Shown here: positions 15,108-23,479 of the stretch, piece by piece
How positions within the stretch are numbered: the stretch's first letter is position 1
Layout: each line of letters starts with the position of its first letter
Virus record (IMG/VR): IMGVR_UViG_3300030060_002858
Location: 1-63,394 of that record
Direction: 5' to 3' (one strand)
DNA from: a virus
Length of the DNA stretch: 63,394 nt
The notes under the pieces: model-generated
Databases searched by the model: none
Told to the model about the DNA's origin: nothing
Seen by the model: the letters and a program-made list of their open reading frames with translations, nothing else
Program-made: the position numbers and the translations under genes

Positions 15108-15613
15108 AATCTAGGATACAGGTGTGCTTTTATTCTTCAGAAGTCTCAGAGAGAGATCGCTTTGTTCAGTGGGCTACTGGGTCTGACGTTATTCATTGTG
15201 GTATAATGATTGACTATGAAGATATGAGCATTGTACTTTGTTCAGATAAATTTTTTAACGCAAGATTTATTAACTCAAAAGCATTTCATGAAAGGTACTT
15301 GACACCAAAATATATTGTAGACCTTGGTGAAAAAGATATCTCTGTTCAACAATTAGTAAATTATATTGACTGTAGTTACAGAGGAGACTTTAGGTCTATT
15401 GCATTCTGGTGGTTTGGTGGACGTTATTTATTTCCCACTCTCATACCAAAGACTTGCACTCTATTAACAACACAACTTCTTAGAATATGTGGGTACAAGA
15501 TAAAAGATTTTGTAAGCCCTCATCAACTATTAAAGGAATTTAAAGATGCAACTAATTATCCTATCCGGTCAAGCGGGAGTGGGCAAAACAACAATAGCTC
15601 ACATGATTGCTAA
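15104..15613 (+). CDS. Permuted papain-like (NlpC/P60/LRAT-type) protein
   Basis: 169 residues from TTG 15104, chosen because AAGGAG sits 5 nt upstream and TTGA overlaps the polymerase stop; GTG 15098 is too close to that site. A His in VIHCGIMID (near residue 30) and a Cys in KTCTLLTTQLL (near residue 125) follow the His-then-Cys order of circularly permuted papain-fold enzymes. The family includes peptidases, amidases and acyltransferases. A role in lysis or entry is possible, but the active site is only inferred. The last 68 nt overlap the kinase gene. Confidence 0.6.
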   Translation: MKSRIQVCFYSSEVSERDRFVQWATGSDVIHCGIMIDYEDMSIVLCSDKFFNARFINSKAFHERYLTPKYIVDLGEKDISVQQLVNYIDCSYRGDFRSIAFWWFGGRYLFPTLIPKTCTLLTTQLLRICGYKIKDFVSPHQLLKEFKDATNYPIRSSGSGQNNNSSHDC

Positions 15614-16268
15614 AGAAGCTTTTGAACTTGGGTTTATTCCTGTTATTGGTTCTTTTGCTAAAGCACTAAAAGAAGAAGCTGCTGAAAGAGGCTGCTCAAA
15701 AGAAGAAAACCCAGAAGGCTATCGAAAGTTTTGTCAAACTTTAGGAGCAGAAAAAAGACTAGAAGATCCTATGTATTGGGTTAATAAGTTTAATGAAGGC
15801 TTAGATAAACTAGAGAAAAAAGAACAAAGAGATCTTAAGAATAAAGAAAAGTATTGGGAGCGTTGTGTTATTGTAGATGACTGTAGATACGCAAATGAAC
15901 TTAAGTATGCAAGGGAGAAAAAAGCTACGACAGTCTTTATTATGTATGGTGAACGAGATAACCCTAACAAAACAAAAGGCTGGACTAATCATGAATCAGA
16001 AGAGATGGCTAACACAGTAGCAAACTCACCAGATCAATTTAATAATGTCTTTGAATACTTTCTTTACAATGACGCTGATATTAAGTCATTAGAAGAAAAG
16101 GTTAAAATAGCTACTCCCTTTTGGTGTAAGATACAAGCAGATGAAAATGCACCGGAAAGAATGAAAGAAATTTCTAGATGTATTTCTAATTTAATTGACT
16201 TGTTACTTCTTAGTTCTCTTGAAGAAGAAGAAAAGAAAGGCAACAATTTTAAGGAAGGCGCAGACTAA
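15546..16268 (+). CDS. Deoxynucleoside monophosphate kinase-like P-loop protein
   Basis: 240 residues. Walker A SGQAGVGKTT at the N-terminus; IVDDCRYANE about residue 113 matches the DxRxxNE segment of phage dNMP kinases (T4 gene 1 / T5 type). SFAKALKEEAAERG and the WVNKF segment also fit. It would phosphorylate dNMPs to dNDPs, complementing ThyX and the reductase. The long 68-nt overlap with the papain-like gene is unusual; the kinase start is backed by GGAATTTAAAG and by the P-loop lying at residue 7. Confidence 0.85.
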   Translation: MQLIILSGQAGVGKTTIAHMIAKEAFELGFIPVIGSFAKALKEEAAERGCSKEENPEGYRKFCQTLGAEKRLEDPMYWVNKFNEGLDKLEKKEQRDLKNKEKYWERCVIVDDCRYANELKYAREKKATTVFIMYGERDNPNKTKGWTNHESEEMANTVANSPDQFNNVFEYFLYNDADIKSLEEKVKIATPFWCKIQADENAPERMKEISRCISNLIDLLLLSSLEEEEKKGNNFKEGAD

Positions 16269-16489
16269 TGAGCAGATGGCAGACAAGATCAGACCCCTAT
16301 GGACCTTACAGTATTTCTCAAGGAAAGGCTTTTATAAAGTATAGCTATGTCCCTTTTGATTTGGGTAGTTTAGAACTAAACACCGTAGTAAATAATAAAA
16401 TACAAAAGCTAACAGAAGAACTTGATAAGTGGAATGAGCTTTTAAAAGAAAACAAAAAACTATTGGAGATGCGAAATGAACCAACCTGA
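16268..16489 (+). CDS. Hypothetical protein, YGPY family copy B, 73 aa
   Basis: Paralogue of the protein at 1192-1395: DPYGPYSIS, then G-K-A-F-I-K-Y, VPFDLGS and a charged helix (KIQKLTEELDKWNELLKENK). Overlaps both neighbours (1 nt with the kinase, 14 nt with the exonuclease). Function unknown. Duplication of such a small gene at two nucleotide-metabolism sites hints at a shared role there. Confidence 0.68.
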   Translation: MSRWQTRSDPYGPYSISQGKAFIKYSYVPFDLGSLELNTVVNNKIQKLTEELDKWNELLKENKKLLEMRNEPT

Positions 16490-17213
16490 CTCTGCTATTC
16501 TTGATGGAGATATATTAGCTTATCAGACTGCGTTCTGGGCAGAAGCTCACGATCCTTCTGAGTTTCCTAAGAAACTAAAGGAGTTAGTAAAGAAATGGAC
16601 TCCTAGTAATGTGTCTTCCATTAGAGTAGCATTGTCTTGTAGTCGTAGCGATAACTTTAGAAGAGATGAATGGCCTAACTATAAAATTAGCAGAGAGGAT
16701 ACTTATACTCCTGAGTATTTAAAAGATATCAAAGATTACATTCACCACAATTACTTCACAGAAACGATTGACAAGCTAGAGGCAGACGATATAATGGGAA
16801 TCAATGCCCCAGAATCAATTGCTGTTACAATCGACAAGGATCTTAAAGGCGTTTCTGGTTGGCACTTTAATCCAGATAAAGACAAAGAGCCAAAGTTTGT
16901 TGACAAAGATTCTGCTTATAGATTCTTTTGCAAGCAGTGGATGACGGGCGATGCTACTGATTGTATCCCCGGATTGTGGAGAGTCGGTCCAAAAAGAGCC
17001 GACAAGTTCCTAGATGAATGGGAACAAGCAGACTGGGAAGATAGTATTCTTAATTTATATTTAGAAGAGAAGTATATGGTTAAAGATCCTTGCGGACTAG
17101 AGCCAGAACAAGTAGCGATTGCAATGGCACGCTGCGTAAAAATCCTAGATCATACTCAATATGATTATAACACCTTAGAACACACACTTTGGAACCCTAA
17201 AAATGGGTCATAA
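16476..17213 (+). CDS. FEN-type 5'-3' exonuclease (T7 gp6-like)
   Basis: 245 residues. Metal-site motifs in order: LDGDILAY (N-terminus), NYKISRE, EADDIMG, VTIDKDL and GDATDCIPGLWRVGPKRADK, the last being the helix-hairpin-helix region. In T7 this enzyme removes RNA primers and degrades host DNA to nucleotides for reuse. It is coupled to YGPY copy B upstream and overlaps the longest reading of the reductase by 11 nt. Confidence 0.92.
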   Translation: MNQPDSAILDGDILAYQTAFWAEAHDPSEFPKKLKELVKKWTPSNVSSIRVALSCSRSDNFRRDEWPNYKISREDTYTPEYLKDIKDYIHHNYFTETIDKLEADDIMGINAPESIAVTIDKDLKGVSGWHFNPDKDKEPKFVDKDSAYRFFCKQWMTGDATDCIPGLWRVGPKRADKFLDEWEQADWEDSILNLYLEEKYMVKDPCGLEPEQVAIAMARCVKILDHTQYDYNTLEHTLWNPKNGS

Positions 17214-17232
17214 AGACAAATTGGAGAATTAC

Positions 17233-19149
17233 ATGGACAACTTCCAGCAGTTTATTGTCACCAGCAAGTATTGCAGGTGGATTGAAGAGGCCAACAGAAG
17301 AGAAACTTGGGCAGAGTGTGTGGACAGATACTTTAATTATATGATGAAAAGAACAGGGGCTGAATTTAATGCCAAACTTAGAGCGGCTTTTTCCGAAGCT
17401 AAGGATATGGTATATAACAGAGAGATTTTCCCTTCTATGCGGGGTCTAATGACTGCTGGCCCTGCTGCTGACGTAGATGACACCTGTCTTTATAACTGTT
17501 CTTATGTAGGCATTAACAGAATCAGAGCATTTAGTGACGTAATGTACATTTTATGCTGTGGTACTGGCGTTGGATTCTCTTGTGAGTCTGAAGAAATTAA
17601 CAACCTACCAGTTATCCCGGAGTCTATCGAACGAAAAGAAGGCATTGTTATTCAAGTTCCTGATAGTCGTGTAGGGTGGGCTGACTCCTTCAAAGAACTT
17701 CTTAATTACCTGTATGAGGGCGTGCATCCTACATGGGACACGTCTTTGATCAGGCCTTCCGGTGCTAGGCTCAAGACCTTTGGAGGCCGGGCATCAGGAC
17801 CAGAGCCTCTTGAACGACTGTTTAGGTATGTAGTTAACCTATTTAACAAAGCAAAAGGCCGCAAGCTAACTAGCCTAGAGGTCCATGATATTGTCTGCCT
17901 TACTGGCGAGATCGTTATTGCGGGTGCCGTTAGGCGTTCAGCCCTTATTTCTTTGTCTGATCTCCATGATGACGAGATGGCTAGGGCTAAGTCAGGCCCT
18001 TGGTGGGAAACTAGTGGACACAGAAGCCTTGCAAACAACTCAGCTGTATACGAAAGCAAGCCAACTATGAGCACTTTCCTAAAGGAGTGGTCTACTATCT
18101 TTGACTCTAGGTCAGGCGAGCGAGGCATTTGCAATAGAGAATCCTTGAAGTGGCTTGCTGGTAGAGTTGGCAGAGATACTGACTATCGATTTGGAACTAA
18201 CCCTTGCAGCGAGATTATCCTAAGACCAAATCAATTCTGCAACCTAACAGAAATTGTTATCAGACCAGAAGATACAGAAGAAACCTTAGCTAAGAAAGTT
18301 AAGTACGCTACTTTCTTGGGTACAGTACAATCATCTTGCACTAACTTTACCTATCTAGATGAAGAATGGAAAAAGAATTGCGAAGAAGAAAGATTACTAG
18401 GAGTTTCTTTTACTGGCGTATATGATAACAAGCTTATGTCGGGTCAGCTAGGAATGCCCAAGTTAAGGTGGGCCTTAAAGAATCTAAGAGACACAGCCCA
18501 GCTTGAAAATTATGCATGGGCAAAAGAACTAGGAATTAATTCAAGCTTATCTATTACATGTTGTAAACCAAGTGGAACCACAAGTTGTGTCGCTGGCACT
18601 GCTTCTGGTATGCATCCTAGATATAGCGAATTCTATATTCGAAGGGTAAGAATTGATGTAAAAGATCCTATCTGTGAGTTTATGGTTGAAAAAGGATTCC
18701 CTCATGAGAAGTGTACAATGAGGCCAGACACAACTATGGTGTTTGCTTTTCCTATGAAGTCTCCAACAGAATCTATTGTTCAAAAGGATTTATGTCCTAT
18801 TGATCACTTAGATCTTTGGTTAGAATATCAAACAACTTGGTGCGATCACAAACCTTCTGTAACTATCTCTTATTCAGATGATAAGTTTCTTGCAATTGGG
18901 GACTGGGTATGGAAGAACTGGAATATGGTTTCCGGAATTTCTTTCCTGCCTTACAATGACCATATCTATGAGCAAGCACCGTTTGAACCCATTGACGCAA
19001 GAACTTTTAATTTAATGAGAGCTACTATGCCTACCGATGTGGACTGGACTGAGCTTTCTAATTACGAAACAGAAGACAACACATCACAAGAAAAAACACT
19101 AGCTTGTTCTGGTGGTTCTTGTGAAGTTGTTGATCTAATAAAGGAGTAA
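17233..19149 (+). CDS. nrdJ: Class II (adenosylcobalamin-dependent) ribonucleotide reductase
   Basis: 638 residues from ATG 17233, preceded by TTGGAGAATTAC; an in-frame ATG at 17203 lacks such a site. NPC325-S-E327 is the active-site Cys/Glu pair of the monomeric Lactobacillus leichmannii-type reductase, with KPSGTTSCVAG as the phosphate-binding loop. The C-terminal C625-SGGS-C630 is the redox relay pair in the CxxxxC form of that enzyme. It reduces ribonucleotides to deoxyribonucleotides with coenzyme B12, needs no second subunit and works with or without oxygen. It depends on cobalamin from the host. Confidence 0.95.
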   Translation: MDNFQQFIVTSKYCRWIEEANRRETWAECVDRYFNYMMKRTGAEFNAKLRAAFSEAKDMVYNREIFPSMRGLMTAGPAADVDDTCLYNCSYVGINRIRAFSDVMYILCCGTGVGFSCESEEINNLPVIPESIERKEGIVIQVPDSRVGWADSFKELLNYLYEGVHPTWDTSLIRPSGARLKTFGGRASGPEPLERLFRYVVNLFNKAKGRKLTSLEVHDIVCLTGEIVIAGAVRRSALISLSDLHDDEMARAKSGPWWETSGHRSLANNSAVYESKPTMSTFLKEWSTIFDSRSGERGICNRESLKWLAGRVGRDTDYRFGTNPCSEIILRPNQFCNLTEIVIRPEDTEETLAKKVKYATFLGTVQSSCTNFTYLDEEWKKNCEEERLLGVSFTGVYDNKLMSGQLGMPKLRWALKNLRDTAQLENYAWAKELGINSSLSITCCKPSGTTSCVAGTASGMHPRYSEFYIRRVRIDVKDPICEFMVEKGFPHEKCTMRPDTTMVFAFPMKSPTESIVQKDLCPIDHLDLWLEYQTTWCDHKPSVTISYSDDKFLAIGDWVWKNWNMVSGISFLPYNDHIYEQAPFEPIDARTFNLMRATMPTDVDWTELSNYETEDNTSQEKTLACSGGSCEVVDLIKE

Positions 19150-19151
19150 GC

Positions 19152-19385
19152 ATGAGTATACATGGTTTAGACATGATCTACCGTAAAATGAAACTTCGTA
19201 GTGAAATTTTACCAGCAGAAATTATCCTTGTTGTTAAGGATTTCATGGTACGAATTGAAGCTTTAGAAGAACAACTAAAGAAAATGCAGGAGGAATGCAA
19301 TGCCTGTCGAACCGGAATGGAAGAAGCTCCCAAGACTGGACGTAGAACTGGTGGAGTTTCTAAGAAAAAAGTATCCTCCGATTGA
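19152..19385 (+). CDS. Hypothetical coiled-coil protein, 77 aa
   Basis: AAGGAGTAAGC precedes ATG 19152. A hydrophobic-helical start (IYRKMKLRSEILPAEIILVV) leads into a coiled coil (RIEALEEQLKKMQEE) and a basic tail. Overlaps the next gene by 86 nt in another frame. No family recognised. First gene after the metabolism block. Confidence 0.55.
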   Translation: MSIHGLDMIYRKMKLRSEILPAEIILVVKDFMVRIEALEEQLKKMQEECNACRTGMEEAPKTGRRTGGVSKKKVSSD

Positions 19386-19500
19386 GTTTAAAAACCAAAG
19401 CAAGGAAGAATTTTTAAAGCAAGCTATAATGCAAGCTGGTGCTGCTGAAGTTATTGCTAGTATCGACCGTATTATAGAACTTCAAAATAAAAAGGGGTAA
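19300..19500 (+). CDS. Hypothetical protein, 66 aa
   Basis: ATG 19300 has AGGAGGAATGCA just upstream, one of the clearest ribosome sites in the region, though it lies within the preceding gene. Sequence VELVEFLRKKYPPIEF, then a helical end (QAIMQAGAAEVIASIDRII). Resembles small structural-module proteins found before head genes; no named family. Overlap of 86 nt suggests at least one of the two genes may be shorter than drawn. Confidence 0.65.
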   Translation: MPVEPEWKKLPRLDVELVEFLRKKYPPIEFKNQSKEEFLKQAIMQAGAAEVIASIDRIIELQNKKG

Positions 19501-19503
19501 GTC

Positions 19504-20355
19504 ATGACCGCAGGACAATTCGTAGATGCAGCAACTAGTTATAAAAAAACTAGGGGTATTGCTTCTAATAACCACAGAAACGAATATATTGGATCGTTTG
19601 AGGTTAGGAAGGATACAAGAACACAACTTTGGTATCTCAAAGTAAACGAAGATCGTTTAATTGGAACTAAATACCCTAGCCAAAAAGAAACGCTAGCTGT
19701 TCTTCATGGGTTGTTTACTGGTATGGATGCAAAAAAAGAAGGCATGAATGCTGTCATTGCAAAGATGGTTTCTGAAGGTCGTGGTATTATAGATGCTTCT
19801 ACTGCTCTTGTTGACGATGCTATTGTATGGGCAAAGATGCAAGAAGATACGGCTACTGATGATACAAGTGGTTTAGGAAGTGCTCCAAAGAATCAAATGA
19901 CTATAGAGGCAGATACTACTACGTATGCTGATCAAGTTGGGTGGTACAGAGATAATAGCGAAACAGCCCAGTCTTTTATAGGTGGATCAGATGGAGATAA
20001 CGGTTGGGTTAAGCTTGATGACAATACCACACAAAATTACTTTGAAGGCAATGGAGATCATGGAGTAAAACTTAGTATAGCTACAAGTGCTAGTGATGGA
20101 ACACAAATTGTAGCTGATTGGTTCGCCACTGATGCTGCGGATAAAGTTTTAATTTTAAAAGAATTAACTGGTGGTGACATTACTGAGTGGGACTTTAGTG
20201 ACGCAGACTTTAGTGAATCCTCTGGTTCTCTTAATAGAGTAAGGCTAGACTTATCAACCAATGGCACACAAGCTACTGCTATTAATAACTATCTTGCAAG
20301 TAAGTGGACCGGCTCTGGTTCGTGGTACATTCAATTAGGCAAGAACCAATTCTAG
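19504..20355 (+). CDS. Putative virion decoration protein A, 283 aa
   Basis: Residues 1-95 match the first 90 residues of the next gene: R-G-I-A, R-N-x-x-IGSF, LWYL, RLIGT-x-YPSQ, VLHG-I/L-FT, GMNAVIA-x-MV, G-x-G-II. After that it has a Thr/Ser/Asp/Gly-rich beta body with no match to its neighbour (e.g. VKLSIATSASDGTQ, GSWYIQLGKNQF). Its place at the head of the structural module suggests a head fibre or decoration protein. The shared domain may be a virion anchor. No named family is recognised. Confidence 0.65.
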   Translation: MTAGQFVDAATSYKKTRGIASNNHRNEYIGSFEVRKDTRTQLWYLKVNEDRLIGTKYPSQKETLAVLHGLFTGMDAKKEGMNAVIAKMVSEGRGIIDASTALVDDAIVWAKMQEDTATDDTSGLGSAPKNQMTIEADTTTYADQVGWYRDNSETAQSFIGGSDGDNGWVKLDDNTTQNYFEGNGDHGVKLSIATSASDGTQIVADWFATDAADKVLILKELTGGDITEWDFSDADFSESSGSLNRVRLDLSTNGTQATAINNYLASKWTGSGSWYIQLGKNQF

Positions 20356-20364
20356 GAGTAGCAT

Positions 20365-22107
20365 ATGACTGGTCAATTTAATGCTGCTGACAACAAAATC
20401 TCCAGAGGAATTGCTGGCGGTATTTATAGAAATACAAGAATAGGCTCCTTTAAAATAGGAAAGAATGAAGCTACAGATCTTTGGTATCTTCTTATTAATC
20501 AGCAAAGATTGATTGGTACAGAATACCCTAGTCAAGATCACGCATTGTCTGTACTGCATGGTATCTTTACTTCTAATGACGGCAGCACTGCGGGAATGAA
20601 TGCAGTTATTGCACAGATGGTTGCAAGAGGTACAGGGATTATAGAGGCCGATGCCACAATTGGAACAGTCACTATTAGCGGTGATGCTAGTATGGATGCT
20701 GGTCAAACTAAAACTTATACAGCTGCGTTTGATGGTACAGCAACCGATGCTACATATAGCTGGTCTTCTCTCCAGACAGGTACAGCAAGTACGTCTTTCT
20801 CTACTACAACAGCAGCTTCTACAAATGTTACATTAACAGGAAACGGTTCAGTTACTTTAACTTGCACCGTAAGCTCTGCGTCTTCTTCAGATAGCCCTTC
20901 GGTTGATACACATGCCGTAAGCGTTACCGCAAACTCTCAAACAAACATTAACCCAAGTGGTATTCCCGGAGCAGTGGGAGTCTTATCTACTTCTAACCTT
21001 AGCGTAGGTGACAACGGATACGATGATATTGGTTTACTTCAAATTAACACTGTTAATAATGCTAGTGCTACATTCTATTTCTGGTCTCCTAGATCTAGAG
21101 ATAGATTTAAAGAGATGACATATTTTGATTTAGAAGGTACGTCTATAGATCCATCATCTAAAACATTTACAGAACTAGCCGCGTCATCTTCCCTTGGTTT
21201 TGGTTTGCTTCTTAGTGACGCTACTTTAGGGACAACTTGGACTACTGCACTAAACGCAGGAAGCAATGTAGACATTGAATACTCTACTACAAACGACTCT
21301 ATGCAAACTATTCAGATCGTGAAGTGGGCTAGTATTAACACCTCTGCTAAAACTGCTACGGTTACTACTGAAGTTCCTGACGTACTTCCTTCTACAGAAG
21401 TGATTGAAGATAGCCAAGCTACTTCACTTCTCGTAGGCAAGAGTAATAAAGAACCAATATTGTTTAATGGGTCTGCTGCTGATGCTTATGGAGCATCTTC
21501 AGGAACATTCCCTCAAGGAGGTCACAGTCTTTCCGACAATACTCAATGTGACTATTATTGGTCTAAGTTCCAAATCCAAATGTCTACTCCAGCTAATCCT
21601 TTAAGTTCTGTATATCAATGGGATGAAACAGAATTCCCATTAGCTGCTAACGCTCAACAAAATAAAAATCAATGGACCGCAGGTTCGTGGAAACATATAA
21701 GTAACGGAGACTCGGTTCGTTTTAAGGTGTATCACGCCTCTCCCTTAAATAATAGGCAATTATTATTTACTGTAGGCTCCAATCTACAAGATGCTTTTAC
21801 TAGTGTTATTCCTTTAGCAGGGCCTCATGAGCTTGCACCGGGTAGTGGCTTTGGATACACTAGCGGTGGTCCTCATGATCATAAGTTTACTTTGGATTTT
21901 ACTTTCTCAAAAAATAGTGAAGGTTTGTTAGAATGGATGACCAATAACCAAATAAGTTCTGGAGCAGATGCTCAACTTTGGTTTAATGGATCTAAAGAAA
22001 GTGACTTAACGGCAGCTATTGGTGCTGCTTCAGATGAAATTATTTTTACAAGAACTGACGGAGAAGCGTTAGTTGCTGGAAGAACTTATGAACTTAGACA
22101 TGTTTAG
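20365..22107 (+). CDS. Putative virion decoration protein B with Ig-like domain
   Basis: 580 residues. N-terminal 90 residues are paralogous to protein A. Residues about 95-190 form an Ig/PKD-like beta domain (VTISGDASMDAGQTKTYTA, TYSWSSLQTGT, VTLTCTVSSASS), a type common on phage surfaces for binding sugars. The remainder is a separate beta-rich domain ending RTYELRHV. Likely displayed on the virion. GAGTAGCAT precedes the ATG. Function is inferred from domain type and gene order. Confidence 0.7.
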   Translation: MTGQFNAADNKISRGIAGGIYRNTRIGSFKIGKNEATDLWYLLINQQRLIGTEYPSQDHALSVLHGIFTSNDGSTAGMNAVIAQMVARGTGIIEADATIGTVTISGDASMDAGQTKTYTAAFDGTATDATYSWSSLQTGTASTSFSTTTAASTNVTLTGNGSVTLTCTVSSASSSDSPSVDTHAVSVTANSQTNINPSGIPGAVGVLSTSNLSVGDNGYDDIGLLQINTVNNASATFYFWSPRSRDRFKEMTYFDLEGTSIDPSSKTFTELAASSSLGFGLLLSDATLGTTWTTALNAGSNVDIEYSTTNDSMQTIQIVKWASINTSAKTATVTTEVPDVLPSTEVIEDSQATSLLVGKSNKEPILFNGSAADAYGASSGTFPQGGHSLSDNTQCDYYWSKFQIQMSTPANPLSSVYQWDETEFPLAANAQQNKNQWTAGSWKHISNGDSVRFKVYHASPLNNRQLLFTVGSNLQDAFTSVIPLAGPHELAPGSGFGYTSGGPHDHKFTLDFTFSKNSEGLLEWMTNNQISSGADAQLWFNGSKESDLTAAIGAASDEIIFTRTDGEALVAGRTYELRHV

Positions 22108-22116
22108 GAGAAAACA

Positions 22117-22308
22117 ATGACAAGCATTCAATTACCTAGTGTACCACTACCAGTAGTAGGTAATATTATTACAGACTCTATCTGTCCTATTGTATGGTCA
22201 GAGACTAATACACGATTTGAATTTGCAACTAAAGAACAAATGGCTGAGCTTATCATAGCTACCTTAGTTGAACAGGGTTACATTACTGCTCAGGAGGAGT
22301 CCCCATGA
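22117..22308 (+). CDS. Hypothetical protein, 63 aa
   Basis: AGGAGAAAACA precedes the ATG. Pro/Val-rich start (LPSVPLPVVGNIITDS) and a helical end (KEQMAELIIATLVEQGYI). Overlaps the next gene by 4 nt. Structural-module position; no recognised family. Confidence 0.6.
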   Translation: MTSIQLPSVPLPVVGNIITDSICPIVWSETNTRFEFATKEQMAELIIATLVEQGYITAQEESP

Positions 22309-23102
22309 CAGCATCTCAAGAACAAATGATGGCAGCAATGCAAAAAGGTATGGCCCCTAAAGCCCCAAGCCCTGAAATTAAAGGTGACGAAAGTGCAGAG
22401 GCCAAGGAAGGAAGAGCTACTGATACAGTATTAGCTCACCTAACAGCAGGAGAAGTCGTAGTTCCCGTAGAGTTTCTTCAGAATAACAGAGACAAACTTA
22501 TTCTTTCTAGGTTATTTGAAAAATTTGATACCAATATTGACGAATATACTGTAGGTAATGAAGCAAATAAAGTAAACCCAGAAACAGGAAACCCTGAATT
22601 TTTCTTTCGTAAGCTGGTTAGTAAAATTACCGACGACGTTCTTGGGTTTGATCCCGGTGGTGGTGGTATTTTTGATGTTCCTGTTATTGGTGATGCTTTT
22701 ACTTATTTAGGTGCTGGTTCTCCTTTCTCCGGATTTATGCCCAGTTTTATGACAGGCCCAGCTCAAACTAAAGTAGCAAGGGAATATCTACAAAAAGATA
22801 TTGAAGAATCAGAAAAAAGAATGAAGGCTAGATTAGATGAATACTCTGCGAATATAGATGCAAAGGTTAAACAAGCAAAAGAAGAAGGCAAGAAACAAGT
22901 AGAAGAAATGAAAAATGTATCTGTTAGAAGTAAAAAAGATTTTGAAAGCGTAGTTAAGGGCAGAATCAAAGCTGAAATGGGACAGTCATTAGCCGGTGAA
23001 GGAGCAGCTGCTGGCGGTGGAGTAGAAAAATCTGCTGCTAAATTTAGTAAACGTAAACGGCGTGTAAAACGTGCTGTTACTAAATCTTCACGACCAAGAT
23101 AA
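22305..23102 (+). CDS. Putative internal or tail-associated virion protein, 265 aa
   Basis: Contains TVLAHLTAGEVVVPVEFL and DEYTVGNEANKVNPETGNPEF, a pair of motifs I recall from conserved T7-like podovirus structural proteins of unknown role. A Gly-rich centre (FDPGGGGIFDVPVIG) is followed by a long Lys/Glu coiled-coil and a very basic end (KRKRRVKRAVTKSSRPR), suited to DNA contact. AGGAGTCCCC precedes the ATG. Function not assigned. Confidence 0.6.
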   Translation: MTASQEQMMAAMQKGMAPKAPSPEIKGDESAEAKEGRATDTVLAHLTAGEVVVPVEFLQNNRDKLILSRLFEKFDTNIDEYTVGNEANKVNPETGNPEFFFRKLVSKITDDVLGFDPGGGGIFDVPVIGDAFTYLGAGSPFSGFMPSFMTGPAQTKVAREYLQKDIEESEKRMKARLDEYSANIDAKVKQAKEEGKKQVEEMKNVSVRSKKDFESVVKGRIKAEMGQSLAGEGAAAGGGVEKSAAKFSKRKRRVKRAVTKSSRPR

Positions 23103-23113
23103 GGAGATTACTT

Positions 23114-23470
23114 ATGGCTTTTGGAGATATGAGCGTACCCATGCTTTCTGGCGAAGAACAAGAAAAACTTCTTGAAAAAGAAGCCGAGCTTGCTAAGGTT
23201 CGAGATGAAGAAGCAAGAGCTTTTACTGAAGAACAAGAAAGAATGCGGGAAGGAAGAGAGCGTGCTCAAAGAATGCTCTTAGAACAAGAAGAAAAAGCTA
23301 GGCAAACAGAATTGCGTCAGCAAGAATCAGAAGCAGCAGAAGTAACACAAGAACTAGAGGAAGAAGTAGACTCAGACTCTGCTGTAGCTTCTATGTTTTC
23401 TGCCTTAGCTTATGGTACTGAAGGTCTTCCTGAAGATATGGAAGATACTACGGATCAACGCCCTGAATAG
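23114..23470 (+). CDS. Hypothetical Glu/Gln-rich coiled-coil protein, 118 aa
   Basis: AGGAGATTACTT precedes the ATG. Nearly the whole first 90 residues are Glu, Lys, Arg and Gln in heptad-like order (EAELAKVRDEEARAFTEEQE), then an acidic, Ala/Ser segment. Lies just before the portal gene; may be a minor head or assembly protein. No family recognised. Confidence 0.65.
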   Translation: MAFGDMSVPMLSGEEQEKLLEKEAELAKVRDEEARAFTEEQERMREGRERAQRMLLEQEEKARQTELRQQESEAAEVTQELEEEVDSDSAVASMFSALAYGTEGLPEDMEDTTDQRPE

Positions 23471-23479
23471 GAGAGTTAA

